64,000 bases of DNA, taken from Terrimonas ferruginea DSM 30193. GTDB lineage: Bacteria > Bacteroidota > Bacteroidia > Chitinophagales > Chitinophagaceae. Shown here piece after piece: positions 37,461-46,848 of this stretch. Location of the stretch: positions 62,001-126,000 of the forward strand of contig NZ_AUDS01000014.1 of NCBI RefSeq assembly GCF_000425585.1. The letters run 5' to 3'. The position numbers were made by a program, and so were the translations under genes. Positions within the stretch are counted from its first letter, which is position 1, and each line of letters starts with the position of its first letter. Under the pieces are notes generated by a model, which worked only from the letters and a program-made list of their open reading frames with translations, searched no databases and was not told the DNA's origin.

Positions 37461-37885
37461 GCCAATATACCGTGTTCGATGCGTCCCAGCTCATCTTTTA
37501 CCAATCCAATTCCAAAGCTGTTATCCAAAAGCTCCTTCGGTTTGATATTCCCTAAAGCAAGATTTTTTGACTCAAGCCAGGCGTTGAACTTATCGCGGTT
37601 AGCGAACACCTCGATACCGAGATTGTATAACATGGCTATCTGGAGAATTCTCTCCGAAAATGCAGGATTGAATCTTTTTTTCACCTTCCTGTGCCTTTGC
37701 ATGGTTCTTTGTGACATGTTTAAAAATTTTGACCATTCGACTAATGTAAAAGGTGTGTGCTTCGCAAAATTCTGAAAGGTGGAGAACGTAAAGCCCTTCC
37801 GGATTTCAGTAATGAAATAAATCACTTTTTTATCATCAATCGAATCGTAAGAAAAATCGAAACTAATATCATTTGCTTTTGCCAT
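37457..37885 (-). CDS. Xre/ParS-type (DUF2384) antitoxin
   Basis: A 142-aa antitoxin; the ATG at 37885 is chosen, although a GTG 17 codons upstream is in frame. LVEWSKFLNMSQRTMQRHRK is the helix-turn-helix. FANRDKFNAWLESKNLALGNIKPKELLDNSFGIGLVKDEL is the DUF2384 toxin-binding part, followed by a tail that would block the RES active site. It overlaps the toxin gene by 4 bp. The complex is expected to repress its own promoter. Confidence 0.9.
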   Translation of the reverse strand: MAKANDISFDFSYDSIDDKKVIYFITEIRKGFTFSTFQNFAKHTPFTLVEWSKFLNMSQRTMQRHRKVKKRFNPAFSERILQIAMLYNLGIEVFANRDKFNAWLESKNLALGNIKPKELLDNSFGIGLVKDELGRIEHGILA

Positions 37886-37960
37886 GGAAGGATGTTCTAT
37901 TGCAAATTTATACAACTCATCACAAAGTTGACGCACCTGATCACAGTTAATAGTAAACGT

Positions 37961-38320
37961 TTATTTCCCGGAAAACAACTTCTCCAGGTCGCTCGTGGCA
38001 CCACCGTTATACACATGTCTTACCCCTCGTTCTTTTAATAATTTCTGCGCCTTCACACTGCGCAAACCATGTGAGCAAACGGTGATATACGTTTTGGATG
38101 TGTCCAGCTCCACATACCGTTCGCGCAGTTGCCCCAGCGGTATATTGACTGCGCCTTCGATATGTCCCGTTTCAAATTCCATTTGCGTACGTACGTCTAG
38201 CACCACGGCGCCTCGGGCAAGCAGTTTATCCAGTCCCTTGCTGAGCGTATTGATCCGGTAAATCCGGTAAGCTGTGTATAGCAACAGCAACACGCCGCCA
38301 ATTATCAACAAACGTCTCAT
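37961..38320 (-). CDS. Rhodanese-domain protein with N-terminal anchor
   Basis: A 119-aa protein with a hydrophobic N-terminus (about 4-20, an anchor or signal) and one rhodanese domain. LDVRTQMEFETGHIEGAVNIP and the active-site loop VCSHGLRS, with Cys, are intact, so sulfur transfer is possible. It overlaps the upstream DUF3817 gene by 4 bp and is the last gene of a TetR-associated operon. Confidence 0.88.
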   Translation of the reverse strand: MRRLLIIGGVLLLLYTAYRIYRINTLSKGLDKLLARGAVVLDVRTQMEFETGHIEGAVNIPLGQLRERYVELDTSKTYITVCSHGLRSVKAQKLLKERGVRHVYNGGATSDLEKLFSGK

Positions 38321-38619
38321 AATCTGCTCAGTATTTTTTTATCGATATAAAAAGTACCAAAGGGAATCAGGCAGGCTACCAACACTTTCCAGGTTGTTTC
38401 CCGGAAACGCCACTGCTGTTCAATAGCCACGCTCAGCGTATTGAGTACAAACAACAGGAACAAGGCACCATGTATGGGACCCAGCATCTTTGCCAGCCAT
38501 GGCTCATCCATTAAATACTTCAACGGCACTGCCACAAATACCAGCACCAGTAAAGAAACGCCTTCCAGCCAGGCAATAAGCCGCAGCCTGCCGATGTTTG
38601 TTTTGAATAATAACGACAT
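38317..38619 (-). CDS. DUF3817-like membrane protein
   Basis: A 100-aa integral membrane protein with about three helices. LIAWLEGVSLLVLVFVAVPLKYL followed by LGPIHGALFLLFV, containing a conserved His, is the DUF3817 pattern. The function of the family is unknown. It lies one base after the upstream membrane gene and overlaps the rhodanese gene. Confidence 0.8.
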   Translation of the reverse strand: MSLLFKTNIGRLRLIAWLEGVSLLVLVFVAVPLKYLMDEPWLAKMLGPIHGALFLLFVLNTLSVAIEQQWRFRETTWKVLVACLIPFGTFYIDKKILSRL

Positions 38620-38620
38620 A

Positions 38621-39079
38621 TCATCTGAAATAAGGTCGGTGAACGAATGGAGAAAACGGCCAGGGAATGGCGATAAAAATTATAAGCAGCGCAGCAGCAT
38701 ACCACAATAGCATCGTCCTGAATTTAGATTTGTCTGCCAATCTCCGTTTGGAAAGCGCAGAGCCCAATGTCAATACCACTATAGCTACAAACATCAGCAG
38801 GCTGTGTATCATTCCAAAGAATACAAGATCGAAACTATGTTGTGCCGTATCAAAATTCTTCAGGAAAAAACTTACCAGCGGACTCTGGAAATACAACACC
38901 AGACCTGCCATCAATTGCAGATGCCCGATGGTAGCCGTCCAATGCCGGACAGCATTGTCAACCGCTGTAAACATTTTCCCCCGGTAATATCCGCGGGCAG
39001 CTCTGCAGACAGCAATAACGAGACTCAACAACACCAACCACCGCAGGATTGAATGCAGAAAAATAAGTGTCTGGTACAT
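38621..39079 (-). CDS. Small integral membrane protein
   Basis: A 152-aa protein with four probable transmembrane helices. FLHSILRWLVLLSLV, RHWTATIGHLQLMAGLVLYF and FFGMIHSLLMFVAIVVLTL contain recurring His residues, as in cytochrome b-like or heme-handling proteins; heme binding is only a guess. The start at 39079 is preferred over an upstream reading. It is the first gene of the operon under the TetR-type operator. Confidence 0.65.
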   Translation of the reverse strand: MYQTLIFLHSILRWLVLLSLVIAVCRAARGYYRGKMFTAVDNAVRHWTATIGHLQLMAGLVLYFQSPLVSFFLKNFDTAQHSFDLVFFGMIHSLLMFVAIVVLTLGSALSKRRLADKSKFRTMLLWYAAALLIIFIAIPWPFSPFVHRPYFR

Positions 39080-39121
39080 ATTCGCCAGTACGCTTAATGC
39101 GCAACACCGCAAAAATAAAAC

Positions 39122-39147
39122 AAAAACATACTAACCGGTATGTTTTT
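39122..39147. promoter_or_regulatory. TetR operator
   Basis: The 10-bp inverted repeat AAAAACATAC (39122-39131) and GTATGTTTTT (39138-39147), with 6 bp between, is a typical TetR/AcrR-type site. It lies just upstream of the membrane protein gene at 39079 and 12 bp past the TetR stop, so the target is probably the downstream membrane/DUF3817/rhodanese operon. Confidence 0.75.
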
Positions 39148-39158
39148 AACGAAAAAAA

Positions 39159-39749
39159 TTATCGCAATGTTTCCAGGTAGGTTTTCAACTGCTGGAGAAA
39201 GACGAGATAGACTGCTTTGTTATTGCTGAGCTTACCGATATTTCGGATACCCCAATAACCCGACATCACAAATACCGCAACTTGTTCCGGTTTTACATCA
39301 GGCCTGATCAGCCCCGCTTTCTTTCCCTTTTTTATAATATCGGTAATACCTTTTTTCCATTGATCGGATAATTCGTTCAGGGCTTTTGTGAAATCATGAT
39401 GCCAGGGAGCCATTTCAAGTGTAAGATTAGCGGCGGGACAGCCGTATTCAACCTTCATGAATTTATTCTTCATCAAAATGTCGTACATCATATCGTATAT
39501 AATATCCACGGGATCACCGTTTGCCTGCAGCGGACGGATAAAAGAACCGGCGAAAGACGGTTTTAGTAGCTCGTTGATGATAGCCACCCCCATTTCATCT
39601 TTGTTTTTGAAATGATAGTAGAAGGCGCCTTTGGTCACCCCGGTAGTAGCCAGGATATCATCCACACTGGTGGTCTGGTATCCTTTCTCATAGATAAGTC
39701 CGAAGGCTTTCTGAAGAATATTGAGTCGTGTAGCTGCGGCTTTTTTCAT
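39159..39749 (-). CDS. TetR-family regulator
   Basis: A 196-aa regulator. The N-terminal helix-turn-helix is ILQKAFGLIYEKGYQTTSVDDILATTGVTKGAFYYHFKNKDEMG. The C-terminal ligand domain has a GCPAANLTLEM segment typical of a TetR subgroup. Its stop is 12 bp before the palindrome that precedes the membrane operon. It likely represses that operon. Confidence 0.92.
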   Translation of the reverse strand: MKKAAATRLNILQKAFGLIYEKGYQTTSVDDILATTGVTKGAFYYHFKNKDEMGVAIINELLKPSFAGSFIRPLQANGDPVDIIYDMMYDILMKNKFMKVEYGCPAANLTLEMAPWHHDFTKALNELSDQWKKGITDIIKKGKKAGLIRPDVKPEQVAVFVMSGYWGIRNIGKLSNNKAVYLVFLQQLKTYLETLR

Positions 39750-39817
39750 AACTGCTTGTCGACAAAAATACGGAACCTATCCGGGTTTTGCGTTTTGCTG
39801 CGTTCGCGAAGCAAAAG

Positions 39818-40513
39818 CTAACTACCTCTGCTCTTATTGATGGCCGCCAAAAATGCCTGTTTGTGGCTTTCTCCGATAGGTAAAATATTTTCACCGATTA
39901 TCACCCTGCTTTTTTCGACTGCATCGATTTTATCAATGGCGGCAACAAAGGATTTGTGAATGCGCACAAAGCGGGACGAAGGCAATATATCTTCAAAGTT
40001 GCGCAGGCTGTCCAATGTCACCAGTTTGTCCGTGACGGTGTGAATGAACACGTAATCTCTCGCCCCTTCGAGGTAAAGGATTTCTGCAAAATCCACTTTC
40101 ACGAGTTTGTTATCCGTTTTTACGAAAATATGTGAGGCGACCGGCGGCGGTTCCTGTGCAGTCAACTGCGAAGTAGCTTTCTGAATTGCTTTGCAAAAAC
40201 GGTCAAACGAAATCGGCTTCAATAAATAATCCGTGACATTGTGTTCAAAGCCGGCAACCGCGTACTCAGTATAGGCAGAGGTAATGATTACTTTGCACCG
40301 CTGATCGATAGCCTGCATGAATTGCAGTCCATTTAGCTCCGGCATCTGGATATCGAGGAAGATCAGATCGGTTTTCGCGGGCACCGCCAGCGACAGCGCT
40401 TCCAGTGGCTTCGTAGTGGCCGCCACCAGTTGAAGCGAAGGAAGACGGGAAATATAACTCGTCAGCAGCTCAAGCGCCCAGGGCTCATCATCTACCAGTA
40501 AACATCTGATCAT
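39818..40513 (-). CDS. LytTR-family response regulator
   Basis: A 231-aa regulator. The receiver has DDEP near residue 8, LIFLDIQMP with the phosphoacceptor, ITSAYT and LLKPISF. The LytTR domain contains RFVRIHKSFVA. It overlaps its kinase by 4 bp (ATGA). The target is unknown; the outer-membrane receptor gene at 41762 is divergent and could be one. Confidence 0.93.
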   Translation of the reverse strand: MIRCLLVDDEPWALELLTSYISRLPSLQLVAATTKPLEALSLAVPAKTDLIFLDIQMPELNGLQFMQAIDQRCKVIITSAYTEYAVAGFEHNVTDYLLKPISFDRFCKAIQKATSQLTAQEPPPVASHIFVKTDNKLVKVDFAEILYLEGARDYVFIHTVTDKLVTLDSLRNFEDILPSSRFVRIHKSFVAAIDKIDAVEKSRVIIGENILPIGESHKQAFLAAINKSRGS

Positions 40514-41565
40514 ATTGGCTGCGCTTTTAAGGTGTTGATGGACAGTCGCGCTTCAAAAATACCATCCTGTTCATTTATTTCCAACGTATGTAAACCCGGG
40601 TATTGCAGCGAAAGCCTGCTCGCAACATTCCGGAGACCGATACCAGAGGTCTTGTCCTTCGAAGCTGTACTGATTTTATTGCTGGTAAAAAACAACAGCC
40701 TGACTTCGTCGATTTCTATTCCCATCACCACCGGATGATCCTTGTCGGTAACCACTCCGTGCTTGAAGGCATTTTCCACGAAGGAAATCAAGATCAGCGG
40801 AGCGATCACTTTACCGGAAGCGTCGCCAGTGATTGTATATCGGATAGCCGCATCCCTGATCCGGTAGCGTTGGAGTTCTATGTAATCATCGAGATAATTC
40901 AATTCCCGCGGCAGATCGATCCAGAGCGACTGACTTTCCGACAATACATACCGCATCATTCCTGATAATTTCTGAATGGCATTCAGGGAATCCGGGGAGC
41001 CATGATACACCATTGAATAAATATTGTTCAGGCTGTTGAACAGGAAATGCGGACTCACCTGTGATTGCAGAAAAGCCCGTTCCGCAGCTACCTTTTCTTT
41101 TTGTAACCGGACTTGTTGTTTTTCCGACCGCAGCCAGTCGTCTGCAAACCAGATAACCGTGCCGGCTATGATGAAATTGCTTAAACCCTGAAAGAAATTG
41201 TTGACGACGTACATCGGCCATTTGCTTGTGTAATCCGCATAGCAATAATTGCAGATGCCAAACCATTTCACGAAAAGATATTCCTGTATCAAAAAGCGGA
41301 TTCCGACAAAAAGCAATCCCAACACAATCCAACTCAGGACAAGCAGGAGAAACTTTTTCTTCTTGAAAAGACGGGGAAGCAGCAGAAAGTAATTGATATA
41401 AAAAACAGCCGCAAATATCACAGCATTGCTGAGAAACAAAATATTGGTCACCCTGTCAATGCTGATAAACGAGTTCTTGTAGGCGAGTGAGTTTGCCAAT
41501 TCTACGATCACCAGTACATAAAACCAGTAAGCCAGGTGAACGCCGATCAATATTTTTCTGCCCAT
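40510..41565 (-). CDS. LytS/YehU-type sensor histidine kinase
   Basis: A 351-aa kinase with four hydrophobic segments in the N-terminal 150 residues, then LQSQVSPHFLFNSLNNIYSM with the phosphoacceptor His. VENAFKHGV is the N-box and TSGIGLRNVASRL the ATP glycine motif. The ATG at 41565 is chosen over an upstream TTG. It is the partner of the LytTR regulator. Confidence 0.93.
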   Translation of the reverse strand: MGRKILIGVHLAYWFYVLVIVELANSLAYKNSFISIDRVTNILFLSNAVIFAAVFYINYFLLLPRLFKKKKFLLLVLSWIVLGLLFVGIRFLIQEYLFVKWFGICNYCYADYTSKWPMYVVNNFFQGLSNFIIAGTVIWFADDWLRSEKQQVRLQKEKVAAERAFLQSQVSPHFLFNSLNNIYSMVYHGSPDSLNAIQKLSGMMRYVLSESQSLWIDLPRELNYLDDYIELQRYRIRDAAIRYTITGDASGKVIAPLILISFVENAFKHGVVTDKDHPVVMGIEIDEVRLLFFTSNKISTASKDKTSGIGLRNVASRLSLQYPGLHTLEINEQDGIFEARLSINTLKAQPI

Positions 41566-41761
41566 TTGACCACCAAAATAAAACAAAACGGTCGAAACGG
41601 CTTTTACGCCCGATGAACACGCTCCTGTTGTCCACCAATGCTGTTAAATCCTCTGCCAACAAGATCAACGTAAATTTTCGTAGCACAAAAGAAGGCGTTT
41701 GCAGAAAATAAAAATGCGCGGACATCTCCGGAAATAATTTAGCCGCAAATCAAAAAGCCCC

Positions 41762-44161
41762 ATGCGTTTATTCTTTACCTCCTGCCTGCTCATATGCATT
41801 TTCATTTCCACCAATGCGCAGACTTCTGTAACAGTGAAAGTGCTCGACAGCCTCGGCCTGCCTGTTACCAGAGCCACGGTCTCATTGTATAAAGCAGACT
41901 CAAAAATTATTATGAAAAACAGTATTTCCGATTCGTCCGGTAATGCCGTTTTTAGTAACCTGATAACCGGTGAATATTATGCAACCGCCAACGCAACCGG
42001 CTTTCAGGCGGAAACCTCCCCTGTCTTTTCAACGGACTCCATCCTGCAAAAAATCGAGTTGAAAAGGATCGTAAAAGAATTATCCGGCGTCACCGTAATG
42101 GCAGTCAAAGCCCTGATCGAAGCCAACGAAGACAAGATCATTTATAATGTAGAAAACGATGCTTCACTGCAGGGGCGTTCGGCGGCTGAAGCATTGGCCA
42201 AAGTTCCTTTTGTAAGTGTGGATGGCAACGGCGGCGTATACCTGAAAGGGCAAACAAGTTTCCAGATATTGCTCAACGGCAAACAAACTTCCATGTTTGC
42301 AAGTAACGTTGGTGATGTATTAAAATCGTTTCCCGCCAACACCATCAGCAAAATTGAAGTAATCAGCAATCCATCTGCCAAATACGAAGGCGAAGGATTG
42401 ACGGGGCTGATCAATATCATCACCAGGAAAAAAGTAGCGGGCTACAACGGGCACACGGCCTTTAACTACAATACCATCGGACAAGTGAATCCGAATGCGA
42501 GCTTCAATGTGAAATATAGCAAACTCGGTATCACTTCGTTTTTTTACTATGCCCGTAATCTCGGTTATGATACGCATGGCGAACAAACCTATACGGCACT
42601 GAGCCATTCAGCCGCGTTTGCCCGCCGGCAGTTCACCGATACGGGAAGACATGCGGGATACAATGCCGGCGGCAACCTCGAACTTGCTTATGATATCGAC
42701 TCGCTGCAGACCGTCAGTGTGTATGGCCGCATGACCAACGGTGGCAGTGAACCCGGACAAAGCAATACTATTATCAGCTACGACAATGCCGGCAATATAT
42801 TGCAACAAACGCTTTTCGATACACGTACAGACATCGATTCTCCCGGTGGCGAGGTGGGCATGGATTATCTGCGAAAAATGCGAAAGCCAGGGCATTCCGT
42901 CTCGCTGAATATCAACCGGCAGTTCAATAAGACAACCGGCACAGTAAAAAGCGATCAATACAACTCATCGGACGACGATCGTTTTCTGCGAAACCATATC
43001 AGGGCGAAAAATATCCAGACAAGTGCACAGGCAGATTATACCCTGCAACTGGATTCCCGGTCAAAACTCGAAACGGGGCTGAGAGGTATCTTCCGGAATG
43101 TCAACTCACGCTACAATAGCCAGGTCAAAAGTTCACCGGCAGATGACTATACATTGGATCCTGCTAACTCGAATGAATTGAAATACACGCAAAGCGTAGC
43201 GGGCCTGTATGGCGTATATACCTATTCCGTAAAAGAAAAAAGATTAACGATAAAAGCCGGTGGCCGTTTGGAAAAGACAATGGTGAACGGACATTTTATT
43301 TCGAGTGGCACTGAGGTAGATCAGGATTACTTTTCCTTTTTGCCAAGTTTGTCGTTGAACAAAACGCTGAAGAACGGCAAACGCCTGTCGCTCGCCTGGA
43401 ATCGCCGGATAGCGCGCCCCGGACTGGGTTATCTGAATCCTTTCCGTGACAACCGCGATCCGTTGTTTATTAGTTATGGAAATGAAAAATTGAAACCCGA
43501 ATATGCCAACAACATCGATGCATCGGTGGCCTCGTTCTCTAAAAAATTCACTTATAGCCTTGCTATAAATACTTCATTCGTACGTTCCGGCATTCAGCGA
43601 TTCATGGTGTTCGACGAAAGTACAGGCGTATCGGAACAGACATACGGCAATATCGGTCTGACCAACCTGGTTGGCCTCACCGGCTACCTGGCTTTCAACC
43701 CCAGCGAGAAACTGTCTATGACGTTTACGGGAAACCTGAATCGCATCATGATAAAAAATAAGTTGGTAGCCGACGAAAGAAGAAACGGCTGGTATGGTTC
43801 GGCTAATGCCTCTTTCAGTTATACACTTTCGAAAAAAATGGATCTGTTCAGCAACATCAATTACAGTACACCGCCGGTGCAATTGCAGGGACAAAATGGC
43901 GCGAACCTGTTTTATAACATGGGCGCTGCCTATTGGCTGTACAACAGAAAGCTGATGTTTAATGTCGCGTTGCTGAATGTATTCAATAAATACTGGCAGA
44001 CGGACAACGTATTTGAGACGGCAGGCTTCCGGCAGGAATCAACTACCTGGCGCCCGGTGAGAGCATTCGCTGTGGGTGTGAGGTTTAGTTTTGGTAAACT
44101 GAAAGAGAATACTTCGCGGAAGAAAGGTGTAGTGGTGGATGATGGGAAGGTTGGGGATTAG
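41762..44161 (+). CDS. Outer-membrane beta-barrel receptor (TonB-dependent-like)
   Basis: A 799-aa protein with a signal peptide (about 1-19, ending TNAQ). A CnaB/carboxypeptidase-like repeat follows (VTVKVLDSLGLPVTRATVSLYKAD), then a plug (EALAKVPFVSVDGNGGVYLKGQ, IEVISNPSAKYEGEGLTGLINIITR) and an OMP_b-brl_3-type barrel. No STN domain is present. It probably binds and imports an unknown ligand. It is divergent from the LytS/LytTR pair, and its stop overlaps that of the HepT gene by 4 bp. Confidence 0.88.
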   Translation: MRLFFTSCLLICIFISTNAQTSVTVKVLDSLGLPVTRATVSLYKADSKIIMKNSISDSSGNAVFSNLITGEYYATANATGFQAETSPVFSTDSILQKIELKRIVKELSGVTVMAVKALIEANEDKIIYNVENDASLQGRSAAEALAKVPFVSVDGNGGVYLKGQTSFQILLNGKQTSMFASNVGDVLKSFPANTISKIEVISNPSAKYEGEGLTGLINIITRKKVAGYNGHTAFNYNTIGQVNPNASFNVKYSKLGITSFFYYARNLGYDTHGEQTYTALSHSAAFARRQFTDTGRHAGYNAGGNLELAYDIDSLQTVSVYGRMTNGGSEPGQSNTIISYDNAGNILQQTLFDTRTDIDSPGGEVGMDYLRKMRKPGHSVSLNINRQFNKTTGTVKSDQYNSSDDDRFLRNHIRAKNIQTSAQADYTLQLDSRSKLETGLRGIFRNVNSRYNSQVKSSPADDYTLDPANSNELKYTQSVAGLYGVYTYSVKEKRLTIKAGGRLEKTMVNGHFISSGTEVDQDYFSFLPSLSLNKTLKNGKRLSLAWNRRIARPGLGYLNPFRDNRDPLFISYGNEKLKPEYANNIDASVASFSKKFTYSLAINTSFVRSGIQRFMVFDESTGVSEQTYGNIGLTNLVGLTGYLAFNPSEKLSMTFTGNLNRIMIKNKLVADERRNGWYGSANASFSYTLSKKMDLFSNINYSTPPVQLQGQNGANLFYNMGAAYWLYNRKLMFNVALLNVFNKYWQTDNVFETAGFRQESTTWRPVRAFAVGVRFSFGKLKENTSRKKGVVVDDGKVGD

Positions 44162-44514
44162 GATTTTGACGACTGGATTTTTTCGATAACCTGCTCCAAT
44201 TGATTCTTGAAAGTTGGAAGGTATTCCTGAATCACATTCCAGACAATTTGAAGATCTGTACCAAAATATTCGTGAATTAAACGGTTGCGCATTCCTTTTA
44301 CCAAACTCCAGGGAATATCTGGATTACTGGCTTTCAACTCTTCCGAAAGGTGATTAACAGCTTCGCCGATAATATGGATATTATAAAGACATGCCTCCGT
44401 AACCATGAAATTGGAAGAAAAATCTTCAAAAGAAAGGTGTACTGTATACGTTCTTACATGCTCAATGCATGTAAGAATTTCATTTAACACAATAATGGGA
44501 TCACGTCTAGACAT
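44158..44514 (-). CDS. hepT: HepT-like toxin (DUF86)
   Basis: A 118-aa HEPN protein. The active-site motif is RNRLIHEYF (Rx4HxY), and the rest is a helical bundle. In HepT/MntA systems HepT is an RNase toxin that MntA inactivates by AMPylating its Tyr. The start overlaps the MntA gene by 8 bp. The region is AT-richer than its surroundings, as expected for a mobile pair. Confidence 0.92.
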   Translation of the reverse strand: MSRRDPIIVLNEILTCIEHVRTYTVHLSFEDFSSNFMVTEACLYNIHIIGEAVNHLSEELKASNPDIPWSLVKGMRNRLIHEYFGTDLQIVWNVIQEYLPTFKNQLEQVIEKIQSSKS

Positions 44515-44806
44515 AAATTATGTCTTTTTCAACGAAAGGCAGATAGGCAGGCTTGATAGATCGATGTGGGACAACATCAGTTTTCTTACCGAGGAGCTTT
44601 TCAATCTCTTCCGCCATCGCAACAAAGTTCAACCCCATTGGTCCGGTAATGTCTACCGAAATATCTATATCACTTTTTTCAGTAGCCTCACCCCTGGCAT
44701 AAGAACCAAATACCCCAAGTCGAGAAATGGGATATTTCTCCTGAAGTTCGGCTTTGTGGGCACGCAGGATAGTCAGTATAGTATCCAGGGTATAAATCAC
44801 GAGCAT
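44507..44806 (-). CDS. mntA: MntA-like nucleotidyltransferase antitoxin
   Basis: A 99-aa minimal nucleotidyltransferase. GVFGSYARGEATEKSDIDISV carries the GSxARG and DxD metal motif. The third acidic residue lies in LLGKKTDVV. The ATG at 44806 is preferred; a longer reading adds 14 residues. It is the antitoxin that modifies HepT. It lies 75 bp from the aspartyl protease gene. Confidence 0.9.
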   Translation of the reverse strand: MLVIYTLDTILTILRAHKAELQEKYPISRLGVFGSYARGEATEKSDIDISVDITGPMGLNFVAMAEEIEKLLGKKTDVVPHRSIKPAYLPFVEKDIIYV

Positions 44807-44881
44807 AAAATTACAAAAAGTATTCCGTGTTATGAAAATGTGTACCAAGGAGGAAAATTATCTCTCTAATGGAATGTAACG

Positions 44882-46054
44882 CTACAACAGCTCCTTCAAC
44901 TGCAAGGTATACTCCTTCAGCTTTCCGTCCTCAAGCACTTTAATGCCAACCTCGTTCCCAGCTACCGATAACAGTTTCCGGTAGGTCTCGATCTTAGCAC
45001 CTTCGATGCCGTTGATGGATACGAGCCGCTGCCCTTCCCGCAATCCCTGCTGCCAGGCATCCGTTTTTTCAATTACCGTAGTAATAACGATGCCCTTGTC
45101 TGCATACGCCAGTTTAATGGGACTTACCGGAACCTCGAATGCCTTTTTAAATAAATAATTGGGCTTGAGGTATAATTTGGACGCGGCATAATCGAGAATG
45201 ATATCGAAACGGTTGATGATTTCGCTGCCTAAAATACCCAGGTAACCTTTATATGCGCTCACGCCTTCTTTATCGGAGGAAAGGCTCACGGGTAGTTTAC
45301 CACTGATCTTATACTCACCAATCGCGATTTCACGAATAAGCGCATGTGTCGAAACAGTTTTACCGCTGAGGTTATCGCTCGAACTCACTACCGTTTTGCC
45401 GATCTTATCCAGCAGATTGTTGTTGTTGATGAAAGGTGTGTTCATCAACAGTAAAAGTCCGGCACCGCTGTCAAACAAAATATCACCCGAAAAGCTATCA
45501 CCGTTCTGCAATTGTATGGAAATGGGAAATTGCGGTATGGGAATGCCATTCTTAAATGTAAAATCAATGACGCTGTAACCTGTTGTATTGAATTTATCTC
45601 CCGGTTCATTCAGCTCGATTTCCTTTTTCCCAAAATCGATTTTTGTTTGAAAATTCCGGATGATATCATTGCCTATAATCCCATCGAATCTTCTTCCCAG
45701 GTTGTTATTCAATCGCGTAAGATCTTCCAGTACTAAATTGATGCGACGGATATAAATATCCCCAGCGATCTGCAACTGCTGATTGGTGACGATATCATAG
45801 GACTTGCTGCCGCTGGCACCGGGTACGTTTTGTTTGAAATCGGGCTTCAGTTGCAGCCGCTCCGCCACTTTCTTGTCGAGCAAGGTGGTGGAAGCGCCGG
45901 TATCAAAATAAAAAACAAGACTGTCTTTGTTATCCGGCGCGGGCAGTTTGATCAGGATAAATTTGTCTTCATACAGTTCAAACGGAATGATCCATTTGGC
46001 GTAGGAAAAATGCGAGACGATAAGTAAAAGTAAACCTGTGAGCAGCTTCTTCAT
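44882..46054 (-). CDS. Exported retropepsin-like aspartyl protease with PDZ domain
   Basis: A 390-aa protein with a signal peptide (about 1-19). Two catalytic lobes are clear: FYFDTGASTTLLD (Asp51) and ILFDSGAGLLLL (second Asp near 194), giving a two-lobed enzyme of the aspartyl-protease/PDZ type known in Bacteroidota. A PDZ domain lies at the C-terminus (GLREGQRLVSINGIEG). The substrate is unknown. It is probably periplasmic or on the cell surface. Confidence 0.88.
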   Translation of the reverse strand: MKKLLTGLLLLIVSHFSYAKWIIPFELYEDKFILIKLPAPDNKDSLVFYFDTGASTTLLDKKVAERLQLKPDFKQNVPGASGSKSYDIVTNQQLQIAGDIYIRRINLVLEDLTRLNNNLGRRFDGIIGNDIIRNFQTKIDFGKKEIELNEPGDKFNTTGYSVIDFTFKNGIPIPQFPISIQLQNGDSFSGDILFDSGAGLLLLMNTPFINNNNLLDKIGKTVVSSSDNLSGKTVSTHALIREIAIGEYKISGKLPVSLSSDKEGVSAYKGYLGILGSEIINRFDIILDYAASKLYLKPNYLFKKAFEVPVSPIKLAYADKGIVITTVIEKTDAWQQGLREGQRLVSINGIEGAKIETYRKLLSVAGNEVGIKVLEDGKLKEYTLQLKELL

Positions 46055-46092
46055 AAAGCAAATATAGAGAAATACGAAATTTTACGTATAAT

Positions 46093-46740
46093 TTACCCAA
46101 AGAAAGACAAATAGCCCAGGTAAGCCATCGTCAGAAAAAACGAATCGATCAGTCCGTGAACGATGATGTTCAGGTAAAGATTTTGATACCTGATATAAAT
46201 AAACCCGAATGCCAGACCGAATATAAACGTGGTGATCAATCCCGCTGTGCCCTGGTAAAGATGCGGGACGGAGAATAAAACAGCGCTTATTAAAATACTG
46301 AGCAGTTTTTGGTCGCCAATGATTTTTTTGAGCTGCGCGAATACGTAACCCCTGAACAACAGTTCCTCCCCGATCGCCGCGCTGATCCACATATAGCCCA
46401 ACATCTTCCAATAGGTTTTCGTTTTACCTTCCAATCCGGCAAAAACGCCATAGTCGGCTGGTTCGTTGAGTATGCGGGTAATAAGCGGCTGAATTATAAA
46501 ATCCATACACAACTCGAGGATAATCCAGAGAGCAACAGCTGTCAGGATGGTTTTACCCGTAATCGTTTTAAAGTTGAGCGCCTTCAGGTTGCGGTCCTGC
46601 AGCCAGGTGAGCAACAACACAACCAGTCCGATGCCTCCGATATGCCAGGGGAATTTGGCAAAGGGTACATAGATCAATGCAAGTGGGATCAACAGCAGCA
46701 CCAGGCTGAGTAATTTGTTGTTGGAAAGTTTAGTGGTCAT
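46093..46740 (-). CDS. CPBP-family intramembrane metalloprotease
   Basis: A 215-aa membrane protein with about six helices. The CPBP motifs are all present: GEELLFRG, FSVPHLYQG (FxxxH), and HGLIDSFF for motif 3. It is the third CPBP protein in the window and the shortest. It lies 38 bp downstream of the aspartyl protease, on the same strand as the genes on both sides. Its role is unclear. Confidence 0.87.
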   Translation of the reverse strand: MTTKLSNNKLLSLVLLLIPLALIYVPFAKFPWHIGGIGLVVLLLTWLQDRNLKALNFKTITGKTILTAVALWIILELCMDFIIQPLITRILNEPADYGVFAGLEGKTKTYWKMLGYMWISAAIGEELLFRGYVFAQLKKIIGDQKLLSILISAVLFSVPHLYQGTAGLITTFIFGLAFGFIYIRYQNLYLNIIVHGLIDSFFLTMAYLGYLSFFG

Positions 46741-46848
46741 GGTTCATGTATATCGCCAAAAGTAAGGGGGCACATTTCCATCGATAAAGTTGTTTGTGGA
46801 TAAACGGCTTCAGGTCAGGGCAAACGGGTTAAAAAATGTTAACACGCA

